Below, piece after piece: positions 42,371 through 50,889 of a DNA stretch of 64,000 nt. Source of the stretch: CAZNSX01 sp964575845 (GTDB lineage: Bacteria; UBA8248; CAZNSX01); contig CAZNSX010000007.1 in the NCBI GenBank assembly GCA_964575845.1, positions 62,001 to 126,000 on the forward strand, read 5' to 3'. Positions within the stretch are counted from its first letter, which is position 1, and each line of letters starts with the position of its first letter. The position numbers and the translations under genes are program-made. A model generated the notes under the pieces. That model made no database searches and was not told where the DNA came from. It was given only the letters and a program-made list of their open reading frames with translations.

Positions 42371-43360
42371 CTATTTGAAGACCAGCTTGTATGCCTCTTC
42401 CTTGGTGAAGCTGTGCTCCTTCTCACCAGTATCGTCAAAGACGGAGAGGCCAAAAAAGTAGCTCTTGGAGTTGTCGAACTGGACGTCATCGGTGTTCCCC
42501 GTGCGGAGCTTCCTCCTGAGCTCCAGAGTCCAACGGCCCCTTGCGTGGCGCCCGCCGGCATCGATATCGCCGCGGCTTCCCACCGGCCGCTCCAGAACCT
42601 CGCGGGGTACCACCGCACCCTTCTTCAGCTTAGTTCCGGACTCTAAGGGAACGGCGTCCTTCTTCATGAGCACGGGGCCCCACTTCCCGCCCTTAGGGAC
42701 GAGCTTTGGGGCCTTTTTCTCCTTATCCCAGTTTCCCGAGTAGCTTCCTGCGGCCTTCTTGTCGCCCTTCCTTCCGGTCTTCTCATCTCCCTCTTCGGCG
42801 ACCTCGTGCTGCAGGTACTGGTCGTCCGCATAGCCCGCGGGGTTTGACCTCTGGGCCTTCCAGTGCCACACATCCCCCAGCTGGTCAGCGGCGTCAGTTT
42901 TCATGAAGAAGATTTCCTTATCGCCCTTCTTCTCCTTGTGGCAGACGGCGTCGCAGCCCTTTGCCGCGAAATCCTTGATGTTGCCGTTTATGTCCCAGAG
43001 CAGGCCGAGGCGGTCCTCGTTTCCCTTGCGCTTTTCCCAGCTCGCTCCCGTCCACATGTAGACCCGGTTCTGGCTCAGGGTCTTGTCCGGCCAGCGGAAG
43101 AGAAAGTAGACGTATTCCTCATCATAGAGGGCCTTCATGGTGACCGTGATGTCCCCTATCTTCCCCTCCTTGACGGGAATGCGCGTGGCCCGGACCTTGT
43201 TCCAGGCCTTATCCACTTTGCCGTCAATTACAGGGCCCTTCTTGACCTTAACTGCCGTGACGGTCTTCTCGGCGAAGGCATCGAGAGTACCCCCCAGGAT
43301 TGCGAGAGCCCCCGCCATGGCTAGAGCCACCAAGACCTTTATCGTGCCAGCATACCGCAT
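42371..43360 (-). CDS. Ethylbenzene-dehydrogenase-related haem-binding protein
   Basis: Periplasmic b/c-haem-binding domain protein of 329 residues, related to the gamma subunit of ethylbenzene dehydrogenase and to NirT/cytochrome c-552-type electron carriers. A signal peptide (IKVLVALAMAGALAILGGTL, cleavage near AFA-EKT) is followed by GPVIDGKVDKAWNKV and DEEYVYFLFRWPDKT, the beta-sandwich opening of the family. GCDAVCHKE at residues 135-143 is a CxxxCH motif, a variant of CxxCH that is usual in this family and may hold covalent haem. Long low-complexity Lys/Gly segments lie at 185-245. It is the last gene of the respiratory operon and may shuttle electrons to or from the complex. GGAGGGAC precedes the ATG. 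Confidence 0.84.
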   Translation of the reverse strand: MRYAGTIKVLVALAMAGALAILGGTLDAFAEKTVTAVKVKKGPVIDGKVDKAWNKVRATRIPVKEGKIGDITVTMKALYDEEYVYFLFRWPDKTLSQNRVYMWTGASWEKRKGNEDRLGLLWDINGNIKDFAAKGCDAVCHKEKKGDKEIFFMKTDAADQLGDVWHWKAQRSNPAGYADDQYLQHEVAEEGDEKTGRKGDKKAAGSYSGNWDKEKKAPKLVPKGGKWGPVLMKKDAVPLESGTKLKKGAVVPREVLERPVGSRGDIDAGGRHARGRWTLELRRKLRTGNTDDVQFDNSKSYFFGLSVFDDTGEKEHSFTKEEAYKLVFK

Positions 43361-43456
43361 AGAATGTCCCTCCTTTCAGTTGAGAGCTTCCTCTCTTCCG
43401 GGGCCGCTTCTCGGCCCCTCGGGCATCGCCCAGCTAAGGCCCCTATCGCGGGGCCC

Positions 43457-44680
43457 TCACTCCTTTGCCCCTGACGGCCGATAGCGCCTCTGCAGAAGCT
43501 TCACATACTCCAGGATATGGGCCAGCTCATCCTCCTTGAGCCTCGGCCAGAGGACCCCCTTCTCCCAGGTCTTCTCTTCCATCTCGGCGGCGTGGTTCCA
43601 CATCTCGGTGACTATGTCGAGGGAAGATTCCCACTCCTGGACAAGAGCCAGGTTGGGGCCAACCTTATCCTTCGTCCTCCCTTTGCCCTTAACGGGATGG
43701 CATTCGCCGCAACGCTTTTCCTGAAAGAGCCGCTCTCCCTCCGTGGGGTCGCCCGGGGGGTCGGCGTACTGGATGAAGTAGAGGTAGGTGATTATGTCAG
43801 AGAGTTCCTGAGGCTCGAGCCTGGGCTGCTCGATCTCAAGCCTCTCCATGGTCCGCCACATGGCACCGCCATGATTCCAGAGGATTCCGGCAATGGTGGA
43901 GACGCTTCGCCTTAACGCACGCGTTCCCAGGTCAGGGCCCACATTACCGCCCCGCCCGTTCACGGCGTGGCATCGCGAGCAACCCTTCTCCTCGAAGAGC
44001 CGCCTGCCCTCCAGCGCGTTTCCCGGTGAGAGATAGACCCGCCTCCTGACGTCCTCAAAGGTGCTCTTTGCCCTTATGTATGCCACAAGGTCCAGGATTT
44101 CCTGCCCCCGGAAGAGTGGCCGCTTCACTCCCGCCCGCCTCATGGCTTCTTCCATCTCCTTTCCACGGTTCCACATGGCGGCCGTGATGAATACGGGTGA
44201 GATGAATGGCCGGTACTTATCCAGGGTGGGACCCAGAGATCCTCCCTTACCTCCCACAGAATGGCAGCCCCCGCAGCCCATCTCTCCGAAGAGCCGCTCC
44301 CCCGCCTCGGGATTTCCCTTTCGGTCAAAGTAGTTGAGGTAGTAGAGAAAGGAGACCAACCTCCTCATCTCCTCCCGCTGAAAGCGGGGCCTGGGAACGC
44401 CGAGGCGCCGGAACTCCTTCTGCATTTTGGGCGCGTGGTACCACATCACGCCTGCCATGCCCAGGAAGCTGTAATCTAGTTGGAGCTTTCCCAGGTCGGG
44501 TCCGCTCCTGCCGCCCTCCCCCTGAATGGCGTGGCAGCGCAGGCAGCCCTTTACCACGAAGAGCCGGCTTCCCTCGCTCGGGTTCTCCGGAAGGAGCTCT
44601 GCCAGGGAAGGGGAGGCCCCCGCAACCATCGCCAAGAGAAGCGCGACCCGGAGCAGCTTCACCTTCCAGGAAGCTTTCAT
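43457..44680 (-). CDS. Tetrahaem cytochrome c with four tandem class I domains
   Basis: A 407-residue exported protein (signal peptide KLLRVALLLAMVAGASPSLA). Four cytochrome c units of about 95 residues follow, with haem motifs CLRCH (46-50), CGGCH (136-140), CSRCH (234-238) and CGECH (324-328). Each unit repeats the same pattern: SEGxRLF before the haem, GxxGPDLG after it, and an MW or MWxHxxxM segment that may give the Met ligand. The repeats suggest internal duplication of one ancestral domain. ATG 44680 overlaps the stop of the small membrane protein by four bases (ATGA). An open frame continuing to 46153 on the same strand is a shadow of the NrfD gene. It probably takes electrons from the complex. 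Confidence 0.9.
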   Translation of the reverse strand: MKASWKVKLLRVALLLAMVAGASPSLAELLPENPSEGSRLFVVKGCLRCHAIQGEGGRSGPDLGKLQLDYSFLGMAGVMWYHAPKMQKEFRRLGVPRPRFQREEMRRLVSFLYYLNYFDRKGNPEAGERLFGEMGCGGCHSVGGKGGSLGPTLDKYRPFISPVFITAAMWNRGKEMEEAMRRAGVKRPLFRGQEILDLVAYIRAKSTFEDVRRRVYLSPGNALEGRRLFEEKGCSRCHAVNGRGGNVGPDLGTRALRRSVSTIAGILWNHGGAMWRTMERLEIEQPRLEPQELSDIITYLYFIQYADPPGDPTEGERLFQEKRCGECHPVKGKGRTKDKVGPNLALVQEWESSLDIVTEMWNHAAEMEEKTWEKGVLWPRLKEDELAHILEYVKLLQRRYRPSGAKE

Positions 44681-44928
44681 TTTCCCTCCCTCCCGGCTCG
44701 CATCCCCCAGAAGACATAGTTGACCACGCCCAGCAGGAGAAGGAAGACCGGGACCGCCACGATGGATATTCCTATGGAAGCCGAAGGCACATCCCTCAAC
44801 TCTATCGAGAGCCGAATCAGGCTCACGATCCAGCCGACGATGCCCAGAATCAAGACAAAGAAGAGGACCAGGACGGCCAGCTGAATCGCCCGCACGGCCC
44901 TGGGGCTCGGCTCTTTCCCTGAAGCCAT
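44677..44928 (-). CDS. Small two-helix membrane protein of the respiratory operon
   Basis: An 83-residue protein with two hydrophobic helices (IQLAVLVLFFVLILGIVGWI and GISIVAVPVFLLLLGVVNYV). No known family was recognised. Its place between NrfD and the tetrahaem cytochrome, and the ATGA overlap with the latter, indicate a structural subunit of the complex, in a position similar to the two-helix ActD of alternative complex III, although sequence similarity is not claimed. Confidence 0.78.
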   Translation of the reverse strand: MASGKEPSPRAVRAIQLAVLVLFFVLILGIVGWIVSLIRLSIELRDVPSASIGISIVAVPVFLLLLGVVNYVFWGMRAGREGK

Positions 44929-44943
44929 AGGGGCTCTCCCTTC

Positions 44944-46287
44944 TCAAGCGCTCCCGGGGGCGAGGGGAGGCTCGGGCATGTATCTCCGGACCCTCTCCTC
45001 CACTTCCCTGACGCCCAGTTCCCTTCCCTCCTGAACCTCCCAGATGGAGACAATGGGGAAGAACTTGGTGAAGAGGAGGAAAAGCAGGACAAAGAGGGCG
45101 AAGGACCCGACCAGAATCCCCCATTCCACCAGGCTGGGGATATAAATCCCATGGGGCAGCTCCAGGCTGGGGGTTGCAAGGGTGGGCACGATGATTATGA
45201 AGCGCTCGAGCCACATGCCCAGGATGACGCTCAGGGAGGCTATGAGGGTCCCCTTTATGGTTCGAAACCTCCTTATGCCCATGAGGGTCATGGGTACGGC
45301 GAAGTTGGCCACCACCATAGTCCAGAAATAGGGGGCATGGGGACCCGTGAACTTGGCCCAGAAGACCTTCATCTCCTCGGGCTCGCCGCCGTAGTAGCCC
45401 GTGAGGTACTCGGCAAAGGTGAAATAAAACCAGAGGAAGGACATGACGAGGAGGAGGATACCCAGGTAGTTGAAGTGGATGGGCTTGAGATAAGACTCTA
45501 AGTGGTAGGCCTTCCTGAAGGCCAGCATGACGATGATCAGTGCCGCGATGCCTGAGTAAATGGCCCCGGCGACAAAATAGGGGCCGAAGATCGTGCTGTG
45601 CCAGCCGGGCTGAAGGGTCATGGAGAAAACAAAAGAGACCACCGTGTGCACGGATACGGCCACGGGGATTACCACCACGGCCATGATGGCTATGGCCACG
45701 TTCAGAACCCTCTGCTGGCGGGCGGTACCCTGCCAGCCCAGGGAAAGCACCTGATAGAGCCACCGGTAGCGGCTGGTCCCGTCGCGCAGGATGGCTATGT
45801 CGGGGATCAAGGGTATGTAGAGGTATATGGTGCTGGCCATGAGATAGGCGGAGATGCTGGTCACATCCCAGAGCAGGGGCGACTGATAGCGCCCGTACCA
45901 TAGAATGTTGAGCAGTCGGTCGGGACGGCCCAGGTCTACTATGATGTTGGCCGCGCCTATGAAGAGGACCATCACCGTTATGACCTCGGCCATTCGGGTT
46001 ATGGGCCTGCGCCACTCGGCCTTTGCCATGCGGAGGATGGCCGAGATGAGGGTTCCCGCATGGCTTATGCCGATGAAGAAGACGAAGTTGGTGATGTAGA
46101 AGCCCCAGGAGACGGGCTGATTGAGGCCCGTGACCCCCAGGCCCCCGAACCACTGGACCACATAGGAGGCCAGGCCCCAGGCGACGAGGAGCAGGAGAAA
46201 TCCCAGAAAAAACCAGAACCTCCAGCCCGTCGAAAGGATCGGCCCGAGGAGGAGATGATCCTGAAAGGCCTTTTCAGAGGAGTTCAT
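44944..46287 (-). CDS. NrfD/PsrC family quinol-interacting membrane subunit
   Basis: Integral membrane protein of 447 residues with about ten helices. The start GPILSTGWRFWFFLGFLLLL, SWGFYITNFVFFIGISHAGT (conserved His of ActC/QrcD-type subunits), RPITRMAEVITVMVLFIGAA and the conserved DLGRPDRLLNILWYGR are diagnostic. In Qrc and ACIII this subunit exchanges electrons and protons with menaquinone. It overlaps the FeS gene by 14 bases, indicating translational coupling. The C-terminal 60 residues are soluble. Confidence 0.93.
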   Translation of the reverse strand: MNSSEKAFQDHLLLGPILSTGWRFWFFLGFLLLLVAWGLASYVVQWFGGLGVTGLNQPVSWGFYITNFVFFIGISHAGTLISAILRMAKAEWRRPITRMAEVITVMVLFIGAANIIVDLGRPDRLLNILWYGRYQSPLLWDVTSISAYLMASTIYLYIPLIPDIAILRDGTSRYRWLYQVLSLGWQGTARQQRVLNVAIAIMAVVVIPVAVSVHTVVSFVFSMTLQPGWHSTIFGPYFVAGAIYSGIAALIIVMLAFRKAYHLESYLKPIHFNYLGILLLVMSFLWFYFTFAEYLTGYYGGEPEEMKVFWAKFTGPHAPYFWTMVVANFAVPMTLMGIRRFRTIKGTLIASLSVILGMWLERFIIIVPTLATPSLELPHGIYIPSLVEWGILVGSFALFVLLFLLFTKFFPIVSIWEVQEGRELGVREVEERVRRYMPEPPLAPGSA

Positions 46288-46972
46288 CCTTCTCCCCTTC
46301 TATCAGGTAGACCACCTTGGGGCGGGTGCCCAGCTCCTCCAGCAACCGGAAGGCCCGGGAGCTCTTGTGGAGGCGAGAGACCGCGCTATCAGGGTCCTCC
46401 AAGTCGCCGAAGGTTATAGCTCCCGCCGGGCAGGTCTGGGCACACGCCGGGATGAAATCCCCTTCCTCTAGCTCTCTCCCCTCGGCCCTGACGCGGTCCC
46501 TTGCCTTCTGGAGGCGGTGGACGCAGAAGGTGCACTTCTCCACCACTCCTTTGGGCCTCAGGGCTACATCGGGGTTTCGGTGAGTGCGCAGGTCCTCTCG
46601 ATTGGTATAGAGATGCCAGTTGAAATACTTGGCCGTGTAAGGACAGGCGGCCATGCAGAACCTGCACCCTATGCAGCGGGCGTAGTTCTGGGCCACGATG
46701 CCCTCGGGGTCCCGGTAGGTGGCGTGCACCGGGCAGACTTTGGTGCAGGGAGGCTCATCGCAGTGGAGGCAGGGCCTGGGGATATAGCGGGCGTGAACCC
46801 TGGGATAGGGGCCGGCAACCTCTGTCACCATGTCCATCCAGCTAAGGATCCTTCCCCTGGCCGCTTCGCCGGGTTCCACATAGGGGACATTGTTCTCAGA
46901 CTTGCAGGCGAGGACGCAGGCCTGGCAGGCGGTGCATCGGTCAAGGTCGATAGCCATTCCCCAGAGGGGCAT
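46274..46972 (-). CDS. Four-cluster ferredoxin-type subunit of the molybdopterin complex
   Basis: A 232-residue iron-sulfur subunit of the DmsB/PsrB/QrcC type. Cys motifs for four [4Fe-4S] clusters: CTACQACVLACKSENN, CLHCDEPPCTKVCPVHATY, CIGCRFCMAACPYTAK and the split EKCTFCVHR with ACAQTCPAGAI. It has no signal peptide and would be co-exported with the Tat-bearing molybdopterin subunit, or face the periplasm bound to it. AAGGAGG lies before the ATG, and 13 bases separate it from the molybdopterin subunit gene. It links the catalytic subunit to NrfD. Confidence 0.94.
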   Translation of the reverse strand: MPLWGMAIDLDRCTACQACVLACKSENNVPYVEPGEAARGRILSWMDMVTEVAGPYPRVHARYIPRPCLHCDEPPCTKVCPVHATYRDPEGIVAQNYARCIGCRFCMAACPYTAKYFNWHLYTNREDLRTHRNPDVALRPKGVVEKCTFCVHRLQKARDRVRAEGRELEEGDFIPACAQTCPAGAITFGDLEDPDSAVSRLHKSSRAFRLLEELGTRPKVVYLIEGEKDELL

Positions 46973-46985
46973 GCCCCGGTCCTCC

Positions 46986-49469
46986 TTATGCTTTCCTCAC
47001 CTTGACCCGAGTTCCTGTCAGCACCCCGAGACCCCTCAGGGTATCCTCTTCGGGGATGATGATGGAGCTGGGGTTTGCCCCCGTCTTCCCGGCCCATTCG
47101 CTCAGCGCCTTGTGCCCCTGGCCAAAGGGAATATTGACCACTCCGGGCATGGCCCCCGCGTAAAGCCTGGCCCTCACCTTTATCTTCCCCTTGGAGGATT
47201 CCACCCAGACCAGGTCTCCATCCTTTATCCCCAGCCTCCTTGCCGTGGCCGGGTTCAGCTCCACCCAGTTCCCCCAGCGCATTCGCAAGTGGACGCCCAG
47301 ACTCTCCTGAAGCTCGGGCAGGAGGGCCGTCCTCCCTCCCATCTGGCTCATGAGCTTATAGGTATTGAGCACCAGAAGAGAATCACTCTCCGCGGACTCC
47401 CCCTCGGAGGGCTGATAGTGCGGGAGGAAGAGCTTATCACCACGGGCGGCCAACTTCTGCTCCTTAAGGATTCGCTCCAGGGCTTCCTGGGGGGAGAGCT
47501 TCTCCCTCAGCGCCACCTCTTCCGCCGCCCCATCGAGGAGGCGCTTCAGGCCCAGGGAGTAGAACTCATACCGCCCGCTCTCGGTCTTGAGCAGATGCTT
47601 CACGCCGCCGTAAGAATCCTCCGGGTCCCACCACGCCCCTCTCTTTCGGAGGGCTTCCCAGAACTCATCATAGTCTTCGAACTCCTTCGCTCGGTAGCCC
47701 TGGCCAGCCAGGATTCGTCTGAAGGCTTCATCCGCTGGCTCTGAGACCACATATCCCCGCTCCGCCTCAAAGAGGCCCTGGCCGCGCTCATAGAGGAGGT
47801 CCGCATAGCTCTCCCATTCAAAGGCCCCAGAAAGAGGCTCTCCCACGGCACGGGCGAGTTCGAGGAGAAGGTCTCCTGTGGAGCGGGTGTTGTGGAGGGG
47901 CTTAACGGCCGGCCGCCCCAGGCTGAAGGCCGTGAAGCCTGAGAGGTGGGCCATGCTGTCATCCTGCCAGCGCTCCAGATAGGTGGAGTCGGGAAGGACG
48001 AGGTCGGCTTCAAGTGCGCTCTCATCCATGAAGGGGGAGAAGCTCACCACCAGAGGCACCCGCGCAAGAGCCCGCTTGAGCTCCTCTCCGCGCGGGTGAG
48101 AGAAAAGCGGGTTCGTAAAATAGAAGAAGAGCACCTCCAGCCCATAGGGCTCGCCCTTGAGAAGGGCCCGGGGCAGAGCCTCCACCGCATGGTCTGCCAG
48201 GAAATACTTCCCCTTCCCGGCCCCGTCTATCCGGGGCATGGAGAGCCCCCTCCTCGCAACCTCATCCAGCTCCGGCTCCTCCCAGGGAGCCAGGGGCAAC
48301 TCCCCCTGGATGAGGATCGTCCCCGGCTTTCCAAGGTTGCCGGTCAGGGCGTTCAGGCTGTGAATGGCGAGACGGGTGTATATGTCGTTCGGGTGAAAGG
48401 CGGGGCCCCGCTCGCCGAGGGCCAGAGCGCTCTTGTGCTCAGAGAACGCCCGGGCCATGGCGATGATGTCACGTATGGGAACCCCTGTTATCTCGGAGAC
48501 CCTGGGAAGGGTATATTCTTGGAGGACTAGGCTCTTATAGCCCATGTGGCGGCGCCCGGCCTCGTCAGGCCAGTCCTCAAACCCAAAGGTGTGCTCCCTC
48601 ACGAATTCCTTATCAAAGCGCCCCTCGCTCACGATCACATGGGCCAGGCCAAGGGCAAGGGCGCAGTCGGTCCCGGGCCTTATGGGAACCCAACGGTCAG
48701 CTTTGGCCCCTGTGACCGAGAGGCGGGTCTCCACCTGGACCAGCTTTCCCCGCCGACCGGGTCGGCCCTGTCGGAGGTGTCCGTAAGTGGAAAGCTGGTA
48801 TACGGGAGAGATCCAGGACTCCAGCAGGTTGCAGCCGAAGGAGAGGATGAAATCGCACTCTCTCAGGTCATAGCTAAGGGGGAGCCGAATTCCCTGGGTG
48901 AGAAAGTGCGTCTTCGTCACCTTCTCCACTTCAAGGCAGCGGTTTCGGATGTAGTTGGGAGAGCCATAAACGCGGAAGAACCTCTGAATAAGGCCGTCCA
49001 CAGAGCCCCGGTATTGCCCCCCCAGGAGGGCCACCTTATGGGGCTCACCCTTCTCCCGCAGCTCCCCCAGGCGACCGGCCAAAGTCCTTAATGCCTCCTC
49101 CCAGCTTATGGGCTGCCAGCGGCCCTCGCCCCGTTTTCCGCTGCGGCGAAGAGGCCCGCGGATACGCTCGGGATGGTAGAGGAACTGAAGGCCTGCATGG
49201 CCCTTGGGGCAGAGGCGGCCGCGGTTTACGGGATGGTTGGGGTTTCCCTCGATCTTTACAGCGCGCCCATCCACCACCCTCACAAGAATCCCACACCCCC
49301 CCGGGCAGACCTGGCAAATGGTGGGCACCAGCTCTTCCTCGTAGTCCGGCCAGGGGTCTCTCTCAATGGAGGAGACCTCGCTAAGAGCCCCTCCCCCCTT
49401 GGCCAGGGCCGCGGCACCGGCGGCCATGCCTCCGAGCAACTTAAGGAATCCCCTTCGGTCGAGAAGCAT
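46986..49469 (-). CDS. Molybdopterin oxidoreductase family catalytic subunit, Tat-exported
   Basis: An 827-residue protein of the DMSO-reductase superfamily. The N-terminus MLLDRRGFLKLLGG is a twin-arginine signal. A [4Fe-4S] site follows: Cys 52, 55, 59 and 87 in TICQVCPGGCG and RGRLCPKG, with the Lys that conducts electrons. Domain II/III blocks (HPERIRGPL, GKLVQVETRLSVTGAKADRW, LNALTGNLGKPGT) and the C-terminal pterin-binding domain (NWVELNPATARRLGIKDGDL) are complete. Cys 178 in RNRCLEVEK stands near the place of a metal ligand, but whether molybdenum is bound is uncertain: in QrcB and ActB the metal is absent. Gene order (cytochrome, this, FeS, NrfD) equals qrcABCD. Confidence 0.92.
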   Translation of the reverse strand: MLLDRRGFLKLLGGMAAGAAALAKGGGALSEVSSIERDPWPDYEEELVPTICQVCPGGCGILVRVVDGRAVKIEGNPNHPVNRGRLCPKGHAGLQFLYHPERIRGPLRRSGKRGEGRWQPISWEEALRTLAGRLGELREKGEPHKVALLGGQYRGSVDGLIQRFFRVYGSPNYIRNRCLEVEKVTKTHFLTQGIRLPLSYDLRECDFILSFGCNLLESWISPVYQLSTYGHLRQGRPGRRGKLVQVETRLSVTGAKADRWVPIRPGTDCALALGLAHVIVSEGRFDKEFVREHTFGFEDWPDEAGRRHMGYKSLVLQEYTLPRVSEITGVPIRDIIAMARAFSEHKSALALGERGPAFHPNDIYTRLAIHSLNALTGNLGKPGTILIQGELPLAPWEEPELDEVARRGLSMPRIDGAGKGKYFLADHAVEALPRALLKGEPYGLEVLFFYFTNPLFSHPRGEELKRALARVPLVVSFSPFMDESALEADLVLPDSTYLERWQDDSMAHLSGFTAFSLGRPAVKPLHNTRSTGDLLLELARAVGEPLSGAFEWESYADLLYERGQGLFEAERGYVVSEPADEAFRRILAGQGYRAKEFEDYDEFWEALRKRGAWWDPEDSYGGVKHLLKTESGRYEFYSLGLKRLLDGAAEEVALREKLSPQEALERILKEQKLAARGDKLFLPHYQPSEGESAESDSLLVLNTYKLMSQMGGRTALLPELQESLGVHLRMRWGNWVELNPATARRLGIKDGDLVWVESSKGKIKVRARLYAGAMPGVVNIPFGQGHKALSEWAGKTGANPSSIIIPEEDTLRGLGVLTGTRVKVRKA

Positions 49470-49503
49470 CTCTTATAATCTCTCAGCTAAAGAAGCCAAT
49501 TTC

Positions 49504-50022
49504 TCAGTGGTGGCAGGCATTACAGTCAACGCTCACCCTCTTGAGCTTATGACAGTCGATGCAGGCCTCCATGCTTACGGGCACAGTAGCTTCTGACGGA
49601 GGAGCAGAGAGATGGGCAAAATCTCCGTGGCACTCCCCGCATTCAACCTTTCCGAAGACCACGTGACGCTTGTGGGAGAAGTTAACGGTGTCGGGAACCT
49701 GGTAGAGCCGCCGCCAGGGGATCTCAAGCCGCCGGTCGGCATACTCCCTAAGCCTCTTTTCCTCTTCGGTCTTGACCTCACCGCCCGAATGGCAGGAGGT
49801 GCAGATGCTGAGGGAAGGCCTTCCTGCAACCGGCCGCTTTTCATAATATTTGTGGCAGGTCCGGCAGGTTATCTTCTCCTTCCCTTCCTCCACCTTGGCT
49901 TCCATGTGCTTCTTGTGGTTGAACCTTAAGGGCTGAGTTATACCTCCGCCCCTGAAGATTAAGCCCGCCGCCGCGATGAGCACACCCACCAAGGCCAAGA
50001 AGACTATGCCCTTCGTGCTCAC
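49504..50022 (-). CDS. Membrane-anchored pentahaem cytochrome c
   Basis: A 172-residue cytochrome of the c7/c3-like class III type. One N-terminal helix (GIVFLALVGVLIAAAGLIF) acts as anchor. Five haem-binding motifs are present: CRTCH (53-57), CTSCH (74-78), CGECH (128-132), CIDCH (154-158) and CNACH (167-171). RFNHKKHM and NFSHKRHV supply extra axial His. It corresponds in position to QrcA or ActA, which link the quinol-oxidising complex with soluble cytochromes. The start is GTG 50022 with GAGGAGGGGAC ahead. It is the first certain gene of the respiratory operon. Confidence 0.92.
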   Translation of the reverse strand: MSTKGIVFLALVGVLIAAAGLIFRGGGITQPLRFNHKKHMEAKVEEGKEKITCRTCHKYYEKRPVAGRPSLSICTSCHSGGEVKTEEEKRLREYADRRLEIPWRRLYQVPDTVNFSHKRHVVFGKVECGECHGDFAHLSAPPSEATVPVSMEACIDCHKLKRVSVDCNACHH

Positions 50023-50055
50023 GTCCCCTCCTCTGCGGCACGGGCTTCTATGAGA

Positions 50056-50370
50056 TTATCCAGTTCCACAAGGTCGATGGGCTTCAGCAGGGTGGAAGCT
50101 GCCAGCCTCCCTTTCTTGTAGCGCCTGGGTGAAGTGATTGGACTCCCTGCACCTCTCGACGAAGTATTCACATTCTCTTAGATGGTGGCCCTTACCGCGT
50201 GAGGAGCGCCCAGGGGGCACTGCGCAGGCATCAACCGGCGTCGCGGTGACGCACTCCTCCACGAGCCGCTTCTCCTGAGCGAGGCTCGTATTGGCCCTCG
50301 CCGCATAGACAAACATCCGCTTGCCCATGCCGGTGGCATATGCCGCCAGGTTGGCCCGGAAGATGTCGGA
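50056..50370 (-). pseudogene. Possible degraded coding region in the respiratory operon leader
   Basis: A frame from about 50370 reads ASDIFRANLAAYATGMGKRM then FVYAARANTSLAQEKRL and ends at 50056; it has no start with a ribosome site before the ATG at 50328. Near its end another frame looks coding (TLLKPIDLVELDNLIEAR) up to the pentahaem gene start, as if a frameshift separates two parts of one gene. No family was recognised. It lies between the promoter at 50501-50530 and the cytochrome gene, so it is transcribed with the operon. It could be a decayed gene or untranslated leader. Confidence 0.3.
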
Positions 50371-50889
50371 AGCTCAGAAAATTGCTCTGTAGGAATAATT
50401 GCCGAGGTTCGGCTGGGCAGTGCTTTTGGCCGCTTAACCGACCTCGGATCCACCCCCCGGTGAACCTATCGCCGAGCCCATCTTGTGCTCAACTCAGCAA
50501 AGTATAGCAAGAAATGACGAACTCGGTCAATAGTTCGATCAGTAATAAGATTTCGGTGCTTCCTTAGAGCTCAAACTATGTGATTGGGCGGCGCCCTCCG
50601 CCTCAAGCAAGAGCCCGAGGCACTCTTATGGAAGCTGCTCCAGCTCCCGCAATCCCCCGGGTCGGTAGCAGAAAGGCTCGTATGGGGCAACGCAGCCAAC
50701 TGGACCGTGGATAATCTATTCAGGCCGCGTGCCCCGCCCCCGCGCGTCTCTCCCTTGCCGCTCCTCGCACCTCCGAGAAGAGCGTCTCATTGAATATTTA
50801 TTGGAGCTAGAGCTTATGGCTTCGGCCGGATGTTAAGATAGGCATACGAATCGGGTCTCGCGAGAGATGTTTTCACGGAGGGGAAATAG
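50329..50889. other. Divergent intergenic region, respiratory operon and DUF169 gene
   Basis: Contains the leftward respiratory promoter (50501-50530) and, before the DUF169 gene, a GGAGGGGAAATAG ribosome site (50877-50889). The segment 50600-50760 looks unstructured; no gene was seen. Confidence 0.5.
50501..50530 (-). promoter_or_regulatory. Promoter of the respiratory complex operon
   Basis: Minus strand TTGACC (50530-50525), 18-base spacer, TATACT (50506-50501). The transcript would start near 50494, giving a leader of about 470 bases before the pentahaem cytochrome gene. Confidence 0.7.

Noticed and set aside
44681..46153. Long open frame continuing upstream of the tetrahaem cytochrome
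   Set aside because: It runs in a wrong frame through the NrfD gene, is rich in Arg/His/Gly/Pro as shadows are, and the cytochrome has a proper ATG, ribosome site and signal peptide at 44680.
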